Source: Pyrrhosoma nymphula
Taxonomy: Eukaryota; Arthropoda; Insecta; Odonata; Coenagrionidae
Direction: 5' to 3'
Assembly (NCBI GenBank): GCA_963573305.1
Contig: OY754331.1
Span: 93,239,434-93,303,433 of the forward strand
DNA: 64,000 nucleotides
This document shows positions 26,001 to 38,000 of this stretch, piece by piece; position 1 is the first letter of the stretch; each line of letters begins with the position of its first letter. The position numbers were made by a program, and so were the translations under genes. Under the pieces are notes generated by a model. It did no database searches and was not told where the DNA came from. It was given only the letters and a program-made list of their open reading frames with translations.

Positions 26001-29000
26001 CTGGGTGTTCATTTCTGCGGTACTCAATAAATGCTACGAGAAATAAGTATTAAAAATAGTTAACCATAGATTTTGGATTCAAAATAGCACACGAATCTTG
26101 CCCCTTCGTTGCCAGTGTTTATTTTGCCGTTTTGCATTTCACACGTAATACATGAGAACCAGAGTACGGATGCTGCAAGTGGTTACAGGCTACTCTCGAA
26201 GAAATGAGTTGAGTTAATTACTTAAATCACGGTCACTCCTCCCTCGGGCAGCCATTTTGTGTGCGAGAAATTCCACCGAGCACTGGTCCAATCTTGTGTA
26301 CAGAAAATTGGTTGGTTGTTTTTTCAGTCTGAGTTACGTACAGGTATACGTCCGAATATGTTACGAATAAATTACTTTCTCAGTGGTAATGCATCAGTGA
26401 TTTAAAATAAATGAATCAGAGCCTTGGTACACAAATCCACGTACCTCGGTTAAGAAGTCCATCAATCACGTAGAAATGGCAGATTTTTTCAAGCATAAAT
26501 TGTTCTTTTATTCGGGTTAGCTGACGTTTTAGCGACTTCCTATACGTTTTTTTATAGTTTGACAAGTTTATTTTATGTATACTTCTTTGCGGGAAGTAAT
26601 ATTCTTCGTCACAAACTTCAGTAAATTGGAGTTAAGGAGCCTTATGTATCTATGTGGAACCTCTGTGAAATAAATAATGCGCATGTATTAATTATCTCGC
26701 AAAATGGATTGAAAAGGCTTTCCGTGCCACGAATACCTACTTTCGAAAGTGAATTATCATTTTCATACGCCTTCGTGCAATTTGGGGGCAGTTGCGCTTT
26801 TTTACGCCGAAATTCGAGCGAGCGCATATCTGCTTCCCGTGGGTCTGACGTCAAACTCCAAAAAATCCATTCTCTCGGTGTCTCGCAGAGGGCTCTTGTA
26901 CACCCCCAGCGGATCGATTTACCTCGAAGCCAGGGGTAGAGGCTCTTCTGGTGCCTGGGGAATGGAGGGAAATGTCGCTGATATCGACTAGGGGTGGCAC
27001 ACTGCGCAGCCAAGCCATCGATATGATATTCGACTTTTATCGCTTCTACACTCCACGATGATTCTCTTGAGCATTGGTTCCCGACCTGGGAGTAGACGGA
27101 AGGTAGTTGGAGTAACTAATTTACTTGAAACATGTGTTACATTTTATGTACCTATGCATCAAACACTTTTCATTCGCAATTCGACAAAAATGGTTCGTGT
27201 CTTAAACCCCCATGCCGCGCGTCCATGTTTTCTAGCGGAGATCAACGTAGTGCACTTGAACCCTTAGCAATGCGTACTTGGTATTTTAGGGATAGATATG
27301 CGAAAAAGTTAAATGATGAAGGAAGTGTTTGAAGTCTTCTTGGATTCTAACGTGGGTTCCAATATTGGAGGTTACATTTAAAGAAATGGGTCGGCAAAGC
27401 GTACGCATGGGCATAAAAGCCTAGGTCGTTCTTGACTGTTCGCCCTCACATTCGGCGGTGCCAACTTCATGTTTATTTGGTGTGTGTTGGAGATTGGCTT
27501 GTACTTTATTGAGCACGTAGTTTGGGAGTTCGGAGTGGGCGGAATGCACGCTTACCCTCTGCAGACGGCGCCACTGTACGCAGTCCTTCGCGCATTTCCA
27601 CTGCGTACTTCCCCACTAATTTTCTCCCGTCGCGCCATCTCTCCGTTACCGCCAGCGCGGCGACTGGCACAACCACCAGCCAGACGACGCGAGCCCGCCC
27701 GGTCAAACCGATACCGCTCCGCGCCGAGGAAGAAAACCAAGATGGAGTCGACGCGTCGCCGCTTGGGTCAACCTCGGATCACCTCTTCCATTGCGAGGGA
27801 AACCAAGAATCATCGCAGAAGACGCTCCGGCCGACATGCGGAGGCCGTTTTCGGTGTTCGTTCGCGCGCGCGTGCCGCTCTCCGTGAGCAGCAGAGGAGC
27901 AACAGCGACGGCCCGAGTATCCGGCGAGCATGAAAATGGAGGAAGGTGGCGTTATCGCGCTAGGCGACCGAGGCGGCTGCGGCGTCCCCTTCGCCTTCTC
28001 CGGGCAGGCAAATCAATGAACGGCGGCGCAGCGCGCATGCGCGGTCGTTCGAGGGGAGTCGACGTCTGTCTCTCGGGCGGGCGTCCACCTCCTTCGCCCG
28101 AGCACAGCATGCCCTCCATCGCGTCTCCTTCAGCGCTTCCCGCTCCGGTCGGTCTTCGCTCCGGCAAGCGGGCGAGACGACGCGTCCTTCGGCCACGCGA
28201 AGGACTTTCCAAGGCGTCTCGGGCAATCGATCGTCGTCGCTGTCTGCCTGGTGGCGTCCCTGGCTTGCAAGCTCGATCGCCAGAGGTCCTTGCAATCGCT
28301 CCGCGTTACAAGGCCGTGGCATAAGTAAGGCATTGACGGCTCGATGGTTGTAGACGACGATTACACTCGCTAACAGTACGCGAACAACGCACTCTGTGCG
28401 GAATTTTGTTGAAAATGAAAACTATCGAATGATCGAATCTGATTACTCAATCAGGGTTTGTTGCCCGCGAGCTCTATTCTGCGACCGCGTCTACCTGGTT
28501 CAAAAGCGCAATATTAGCTGCTGTGCATCCTACTGTCTTTATAATGTCTATACTGCCGATGTTTGAAGGGATAACGATAGTTTACAAGTTCAATCCTGAA
28601 GATGTGTACGACTACAGAGTTGATATAAGGAACCCATCAATGGAGGCACGGGAAATTAAGTTACTTCGGGAATGAACATATTCAAGAAAATGTTGTAGTC
28701 ATTTTGTGCATTTGTTCCAGAAGTCACGCAAATTATTACCCTGCTCACTAGTCGGTGAGTCAAATAATACACAAGCTTATGATGACGAAGTGAATTGGAA
28801 AAATGTTTCTATTTAGACTTCGTGCAGGGTTTCAATCGCAAATGCAAACCGGGCAGTAGAGGCGAGGAAGAAATGGGATAAGTGCGTGACATGGATGAAG
28901 CCAGCGAAAGATATGACGGAGTCTTTGATGTTTTAATGACGTGTTAGACAATAGTCATCATATGATGACTCATAAAGAAGAACTACGCGAGAAATATATT

Positions 29001-32000
29001 CGGACAGTCCCCGAGCGTAGTAAAATAATATTCAATTTGGATTCGGTAGGAGATTTGATCGGCATTAGGTTGAGCATCAATGTTCTTACTCTATTATTTG
29101 AGTTCATCCATTTTTGCCTCTATTTACCCTGTATCCTGTCGAACAAAACTGCATTGATAGCTTGAGAACAAAATTTGTGACAGATTTGGCACCCATATCT
29201 CTTAGTGTAGCTCACAATTAGCGAAGTGACCGCGCAATATGATATGTATCTACAGATAATATACCTTCCTATCTTTTATTATCATAACTAAAATCTACTT
29301 TCATAGAAATCTATAGATCTTAAGATTGATGGAACGTTAAAATTACAATGTGTGTACAGCTGTCTCCAAATGGGCTGTTTACTTCATTGCATTGGAGTGT
29401 AGCGTAGGCCATTTTGCATTGCATATGTTTTTTGTAATAGGCATAGTTAAGCTTGCTGCATAGAATTTACTACGCTAATTTACTAATTTATTATGTTAGA
29501 ATAGAATGTTTATTGCTCGGGGATATAATTTCCATAGAACATGGTTAAAAAAAGAAATTATTACAGTAGTCACAATCGAGCCATAACGAGCTTTCCAACA
29601 TCACCAGCATTATTTTTGTTACACCAGATTACAGTTACAATTTCATATCTCTTGATAATTAGAAGAATACATTACATTCATATAACATACAATAGGTACA
29701 AGTAACGATTGATAATTATGGCATGCGGTGAGCGTTTCTCATGCTATTCCTATTATTCCTTCCCATGTCATTTCAGCCCATCAAGTATAACTTCAGTGAC
29801 AACATGATGAAAAAATCCCCTTTCGTTTGGAAATAATTAATTATCCTGGAATTATCCTTTCCCTTTCTTCCGTGCCAAAAAGATAAGACATTTTGGTTGA
29901 CTTTCGCATGCTTGGAGACTCGTGCATGATGAAGTGTCCTTCAACCGCGGGCGAATTCTCGAGGCATTCCCGCTGAGCGTGCGAGCGTTTTCACTAATTC
30001 AAGATGGAGGCGAGCGATTCTCGAGTGTTTGCCAATGCGCTCGTAGCGACCGCATGGTCTTCGCGGCCGTCACTGGAAATCCGGCGGACATGAGGCGGGA
30101 GAACGTATGCGCCCGCCGCTCGCTCGCTGCACGCCGTCGGCCTCCCCGAGTCGCGGCGGATTCCGCAGCAGTCTTGACTCCCTACACTTCGCCCGCTCTA
30201 TTCTTGGCGGTGGCCTCTCACTCTGACTCCAGGGGATCTATTAATGGACCTTCTCTCCCTATTCGGGGGAGTCCGAACAAAATGGCGGTTGACTAAAATC
30301 GCATCTAAATTTTCGAGGTGCTAATTTTAGCGGAGTGTATGTGTGCCGGAAACGGTTTCTGGACCCTTTTTCTCCGGCTATCTAACCTGCGCATGCATTC
30401 TCGTGTTATTCACGCGGGTTAAACGCCTAATTTTTTTACTTATAACTTGTTTCAAACTATCTCTGCTGTCTTAATAGGATCTCTTGTTCATGAGCATGAT
30501 TGTTGCGTAATTATTCGTTGTGTTGATTCCAAATGGTATGTGGTGTTGGTGAAAATAATAATTTATCCTGTTTGTGATGCCAATGATATTTTGATGGTCT
30601 ATGCCCGTAATTATGAAAGTTACATGTCATCAATTAGGGTCAATTTTTAATTCCATATTTTGTTTTTGTCGTCAACAAAGCCATTCGCCCTTTCCTATTC
30701 AATCGAATTCCTCTCTAGATTATGCTACTGGAAATTGTTAAGTGTTGTGAACAAACCCACTAAAAACATTGTGTAGTATAGACATTGTGCGTTCACCTAC
30801 TTGATGTTCATGTGGTTCGAATGCGGATGCATTAGGTACCTAATACACTTTCCACCATCCCTACACTCACTAATGCCTACAAACGTCATTTTGCCTTTAT
30901 ATTTGCTACCTGCTTAAATTCCACTTTGCTGACGTCAGAATTGAATATTTTGAGTTACTCGTCCAACTCAAAGATAGTCTGTTCGAGTTCTATCTATGGT
31001 GGGTACCTACTAGATATTTTAAATATAACTTATGTCATTGTTTAAGCGTCAGTACTACATACGCAGATTTTTCTATTGAGTGAATGTCGATGGATGCTTA
31101 CACAGCATTGCGACACCTTGCTGATCTTCTAAATGTGAATTGTTAGTATCATTTCGTTACTTTATTGTGTCTTAAAATGTGTTAAGTGTTTTATGATACT
31201 TGTAGACAAGGTTGGTTCGCGAATTATTTGGCGTTTACGTGATGGATGCCTCCTATTAATTTTTTCTCACCGTTGTGATATTTAGTTTCCTGTGATGAAA
31301 AAAAAACTTGCCAGAGAGGAGATCATTCTTGAAAATGATTGAGATTTCAAATTCGAGCTCTTCACCATTGTTGTGTTTAGAATAATCGCCACAATATTTA
31401 GCGATGATGGTATTTACTAGTTCGTGGGAAAGTCCAATACAATGTTTTTCTGAATGCGATGGAATCAGGCTCAACTTTGTGAAATCTCATCGTTGCGCAA
31501 GTTAAAATTTGTACAACTCCACAGAATGTTTTTAATGACGACAGGTTTAATTCGACAGTGGACATCATCAGTTGATGCTGAACCTAATGATGTCCATTTT
31601 TGGATGAAACCGGTCTTTATTTAAACATTCTGTGTATTTTCACAAAGTTTTTATCTTGTGCCAACCTTTTTTTCCTGTTTTTCTTTTTTAATGTGCTCAT
31701 ACACTATGTATGCGAGCAGTGGTTGCTGAAGTATGGAGTTAGTATGTTGTTGTCTCACATTTGTCTGATTCCTATCCGTAAATATTTTAACTTTTGCCCT
31801 TTGTCGGTAATTGAGTCAAACCTATGTACGTATCTCTATTAGCATTGAACAATAAATTTTGACTTGCTAGTTTCAAAGCCAATATAATGTGTCAAATGCC
31901 ACAACCACGTCACTCAAATTGTTATCTTTTTCTTTTTACAGTTTGCCGAACATGTATCGTCCGTTACCTGGAAACAAGCAAATTCTGCCCTATCTGCGAC

Positions 32001-35000
32001 GTCCTGGTTCACAAGACCAAGCCGTTGATGCACATAAGGTAAGACAAGTTGCATTCCTCTGCTCGTTGGGTGTAAGCTTTACGACTTGTGTATTTCGGAT
32101 TGATTTCCATCGTGAAAATCCGTAACGCCTTCCTAAGGCACTTCAAAGTTAATTTCATTACTAAAATTAATATTACCTACGTCATCCGGTCATCGTTGAA
32201 AATCTTCCTTGTAAGTCTGGCAGTTGAGTCTCAATTTAACATTGGTGGTGGTCAAATTTCGGTGAAATCATTATGACATGAAAAGTGGTTGTTTAAGCAT
32301 GATGGCCATATTTCAATGACTACAAATCTGGCGGAATCAATTTTTCCCATTTTTTACTTAATTCATTTATGAAAAGCATTGTGGAATTCTTGATAAAGGT
32401 TTAACTCGGGGCGATTCATTTGGCTTGTGTGTGACGTCGTCTCTTTCTCTTCTCCTCGCAGGCCGGACAGAATGCTCCAGGCGCTCGTGTACAAGATCGT
32501 TCCGGGTCTGTTCCACTCAGAGGTTCGCAAACGGCGAGAGTTCTGGGCGAAGACTCGGGAACCAGTGGGTAAGTTGATTATCAATTGCATTTTAGCATTT
32601 GCGTTGAAATGAATTGAGGTGTTGAAAATTAAGCTCGTGATTTTAATTCTGAGCTGCTCTGCCCAGCATTGCAAGTTGAGCTATGATCTCCGATGAGGTT
32701 TCGTTACAAAACACAGCAACACCACGGATAGTTCATTTGTTCATCATGTTTAATGGTTCCATTTTTCATGGTGACCGAATGAACTCTCTTCGTTCGGTGC
32801 CTCTATCGACCAGCAAATAGAAATAACTCGACACTGTGCTATTTTGGCATGCACATAAGCAACATGTCCAAAGTTAGTTCCGTCTAATTGAAAGAAATCC
32901 GTACCTTAAAAGCTATTATATTTTATTCTATCTTGCCGTGGTAAATTGCTTCATGTGATTATTTTTCCTCCTCCAAACATTCACATATCTGGCGAATCGC
33001 GGTGAAGAGATATCAATGCGCCACTACGATGACGATCAAATGCTGTATCTTTGAGAATATGTTACAGGCATTATTATCTCCTTCGTCAGAGTACCTTCAA
33101 AATATAGTGATAATTATAAATTAACTTTAAGTCTCCATGAGTAGGGATTGATCGTGGATTACAGTAGGTTTTAATTACTCCTCACCGCACGGCACAACTG
33201 TGCGCCGAGCTCCAGGCTTGATATAGTTGTTTTCGCGTCTGCATAAGGCTAGGTAGACGTAAAAAAAGTCTTATTTTATGAAAATCTCGTGGTAAAAAAA
33301 GGTTTCTTAAGCACCGTACTGTTTTAATTTCTTACTTTGATTGAGCAGGAATCAGGATCTTCATTTTGCAAAGCATATTATATCGTACAGCTCGGTTGTT
33401 GTCGCGACTGTGTAAAATTAGGCCGGTATGCAGAACGATATGTGGGATCTGAAGGTAAAAGTTTCTATTTTTCTGATGTGTTTTTTTTTCTTTTCCGCGT
33501 TCTCGCGTAGGCTCTGGTGGCGTGGTGTTGACGCCTGAGGAGGAGGCTGAGGAGGAGGAGGAAGAGCGGGAGGAGGTGGCGGCGGGCGCCGGTGGAGGGT
33601 CCTTCTTCAGTGCCGAGGACAGCATCTCGCTCTCTCTCGAATACTACGACAGGTGAGTGTATATCTTTTATGTCCACATGACATCTTGCTCCACGGTTGG
33701 ATACCAGAAGGAAAATTTGCCATCGCTTTTAGTAAAATGAAGTCTTTATTAACTCTTTGAGTGCCATGGAACGATATATCGTTGTTTGGCGCCATTTCTC
33801 TGAGTGCCAACGACGGTATATCGTCCAGACTGGTTATCAACATGGATTTGACTTTTTATGGAAAAAGATTGCGGAATAAACGAAAAATTTATTACTTTTC
33901 TTTTAATATTATTTTCCGAAGATCAAAAAATTAAAAAAAGTAAGCTAAATGTGATTTATTTAGACCGATAGAGAAATACCCAAAAACCTTTTGGCACTTC
34001 AGGGCATAGGCATCATGATATCCGTGACACCGAGATGTTAAGTTTCCACCTCGAATATTGCGGAGCTTGATTTTACTTCGACTAAAATTATTTTAATTGC
34101 GTGCTATGCTGTAGTTATTGCAATAATTGTATAATAATTGCACTTTCCTTGGAGGTTTAGAAGGTATTCAAACCATTGGATAATGCATAGGGTAGTTTCG
34201 GTTTGGGTTATGAGTGAGTTTTTATCATACCGTGGTAGTGAATATTTCTGTATGTCCCTGTGAATCGTGGAAACGTTTGGCGATTTTGTCATTTGTACTT
34301 ATCTTAATGATTTCTTTTTTCTATCAACTGTATAATATTTCCACGAAAGTGTTAAGCTCATATCCATTCGATAAATGTGTCGGGAGGACGAAATCAATAA
34401 TTACTGAAGTCGCATTGCTCAAATATTTTTTGTTCCCCCAGATTTGCTCAAACAGACCTTTCGTGCTTCAGATTTGGAATCTAATATTACATTAAACGAA
34501 ACGCATTCTGAAAAAAGTCATTGTGTATAATTTCACTCATGAAAACTTGTGGTGATTCACTTTTCTGACTTAGCGGGTGCTTTCATTTTAATCCAATTCG
34601 CTGTAACGAAGACAAATTAGTGTCTCAACCGAGTGAAATGGAGTTCGTTGGAGTAGATAACCATGTGATCTTCTTGCTGTGGAAAGTTACGAAAATCGTC
34701 GGATATAGCACTTTGTCCGCGTTATCTATTGTGAAACGTCCCGTAAATAAATTAAGTGATATTCTGACGTGTTGGTATTTACTTTTGTTTCTTCTTGTGT
34801 TCGCAGCGAGAGGGCAGCGGCTGAGGACGAAGACGATGAGGACGAAGACGAAGATGACGAGTTGCCAGAGGCGGAGGAAGGCGAGGGGCGGCGGAGAGCC
34901 ACGACCCGCCGGGCCCTTCGGCAGGGGGCCTCTGGGTCCGACGCCGAGTGCAACGACCAGGTGAGAATACCACCACTTTTTAACATTCCCACACTGCCGC

Positions 35001-38000
35001 CAATAATGAGGGAAAAAATATGTGGCCGTCAGTACTGGGAACTGAATTCTCTGGACTATTTTGATCCCAGGAAGTAAATATTCACATTCGTGAATTTTGA
35101 CATTTTAAGGGAAGGTTCCGTGCAATCCAGATATTACGTGAGCTGTCTGACTTATCATTATATTTTTGAAGATGGGATATTCCAGAGAATCAAAGGAAAA
35201 TTTCTCTTATATGTCTAGCTCTGGTTATGTCCAGACTCGGGAAATTTTATGTTGCGATGGCCATCCCTTACCTGTCAGCTGAGTTGTCATGGAAGCTTAT
35301 TTAAATATTTATCAGTCATTGCTGATATCTAATTCACTAATTATCAGAATCGGTCTTTACAACTTTAACCCGGCTAGTATTGGTCAAGCTTCATGCGTGA
35401 CCTCTGTTGTACGATCCTTGTCATGAGCCGAAATCGACTCAATGTCGTTCTTATGGGCTACCTTCTTGACTAAATGTGAATATTCCTGTTCTCACAGCCA
35501 TTTTTATTTCCAGGCCAAAGTTACGCGGCGCTACCTAAAGTGCCCAGCAGCCGTGACGATGTTGCATCTGAAGAAGTTCATCCGCATGAAGTACGGACTC
35601 AGTGATGACAACCGGGTGAGTAGCAACTCGATGATTGCTCTCAGTGTTACCGCATCGTCTTCTTGCTTTCTTCATTACCATTTTCCTTACCGTGCCATTT
35701 GAAGACGTCGCACTTAAATGCCTTTTTCTTTTTCTCAGGTGGATGTAATATACAAAGACGAGTGCCTGCCTGACGAATTCTCCCTCATGGACGTGGCGTA
35801 CACATTTTCCTGGAGAAGGGTAAGGAAACCGGAATATATTGCCATGACTTGCTATGTGTTATTAATTAAGTCGGCATGATTGATGCCAGAGTGTATAGTT
35901 AACCAATTCCTTCTCTACTCGTTTATTCCATATTCTTATTAACATATTATCATAAAAAACGAGTTTTAGTCTTGCGTGTTGCTTCACTCTCACGTTTCAG
36001 TTGATCACATTATTTTAAATGTATTTTCCTTCTCAGATTTCATTTATGTTTTGCATTTAATTAAAATTGGAGTCCATATAGTTATCTCAACTAAGTCATA
36101 CGCTCTTAAAAATGTTCTCTTGCCGTCATGAGGCGCCATCAGCCTCCTTGTTTGAGAATTTGGTCCAGTATTAATGGAAATTTTATTTTATTTGTTTACT
36201 ATTCGCAGAAGCGACCGATGCGATTCAGCTACCGGATATTCAAGAAGCCCAAGCCACCCGTGAGGCGGAGGATCCTGCGGAGCATCACGACGAACGGCCC
36301 GCGGTCCATTATGTCTTCGGATAACGGCGCGGGCGACGGCTCGTCCGAGGGTGACAGCGTGATGAAGACGCCACCGCCCGGCGAGGAGCCGCGAAACGGA
36401 GAGGAGGCGACGAAGCTGGAGGAGGGCCGCATGGAGGAGGGCGGGGAGGAGGAGGAGGCTGTGAAGGGCGAAGAGGAGGAGGAGAAGGAGGCGGTGAAGG
36501 GAGAGGAGGAAGAGGAGGTGGCGATGAAGAACGGAGACGTGGAAAGAGGGGAAGCGATGAGTAACCATGCGGAGGAAGAGGAGGAGGAGTTGAAGGTGGA
36601 GGAGGAAGAGGAGGTGGAGGAGACGGTGGTGGAGGAGGCAGTGGTGGAGAAGAAGGGGGAGGTGGTGAGGAGGAGGGAGTCGATGAGGAACAGGGTGGAG
36701 GAGGCGCCGCGGCTTCAGGTTGAGGGTGGGCGGGTGATGAGGGAGCGCGCTGACGCCTCCCGGGAGAAGCCCAGCGTTTACGTCGAGGAGGACGATGAGG
36801 ACGACGAGATGCCCGTGGGGCGACGGGGGCGGAAGTCTAAGCGGGAAGGAGAGCGTCGGGGCAAGTCCAAGGGGCGCGGCAGGGGGGAGGAGAGGGGCCG
36901 TCGGCGAAAGGGCAAGAGAGCGAGGGACAAGTCGAGGGACGGCGGCTGGGAGCAGGAGGAAAGGCCGAGGAAGAGGTCGAGGGCCCCGGCGGAGAAGGCG
37001 GTGGAGGAGGAAGTGGAGGTTGAGGAAGTTGAAGTTGAGGAGGAAGCGAGGGAGAATGAGAATAATAAGGTGGAAGAGGAGCAGGGTGTGAAGGCGGAAG
37101 AGACTCCCGTCGAAGTGGCCGCGGAAGCCACGGAGCGGGAGGTGCAGCCTCAGGAGAAAGACTCTCAGCCCGAGAAAGCGGGAGAGGAGTCAAAGGAGAC
37201 GGAGGAGGCGTCCGTCGAGCCGGAGGTGGTCCGCGAACCATCGGTGGAGGAAAACCCAGCGCCGTTGCATGAAGAGGAGGAAGCGGAGGCGGAGGAGCAG
37301 GCTGCAGAGGCGGCTAGCAACGCGCCGTCGAGGTCCCCGGGGTCGACGACGGGCATGTCGAAGGGAGATTCCAGTCCCGATTCCTCGTTTCGCCTTGTCT
37401 TGGAAGAAGAAGACGAGGACATGGAGCTGCTGATCCTGGAAGACTCGATGGAGGACAAGGGAATTGGGAAGGAGGAGGACGACATCGAGGAAGAGGAGAT
37501 GGATGAGAACGAAGAGGAACAGAAAGCTGAAGAGGAATGCGAGAAAGTGGAAAAGGTCCAGAAGGCTGAAGAGCCTTCGAAGCCTTCTTCACCGCCTCCG
37601 CAGCCCACTCCTCCACCAACTCCGGAAAAGGTTGAGGAGTCCAGAGAAGAGGAGGAGATTCAAGTGGCAAAAGAGGATGAGAGGACTGCAGAGGTCGTCA
37701 AGGACGCCCCAGTCTTACCTCGAAAGCCACCGGCAGTCTCAGTGGCTCCCGCTGGCCTGAAAACCACGCTCTCCGCTGCTAAACAAAATGCCTCGCTCGT
37801 TACCAAAGTTTCCTTGACGCAGAAGCCACAGGTCCAGGTGAACAAGAGCGTTACTGCGTTAAATCAGACACTTAAGAGTCCACCTCCGCAAATTGTCAAA
37901 GCTAATCCCGTGCAAGCCAAATTGAACAACGTAGCGGCGAAAACGGCCCTGCCTCCTGTGGTCACCAACGTTCAAACAGCGATGTCGCAGCAGAAGCAAA

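Noticed and set aside
27469..28324. Several long ORFs on both strands, including one with ATG in good context at 27742
   Set aside because: All overlap in one CpG-dense island and are Arg/Pro-rich in every frame, the usual artefact of CpG islands. None continues through a splice donor into Psc.
36128..36208. ATG at 36128 as start of a separate intronless gene
   Set aside because: The frame continues the RAWUL domain begun in exons at 35514 and 35739, and a good acceptor lies at 36207-36208.
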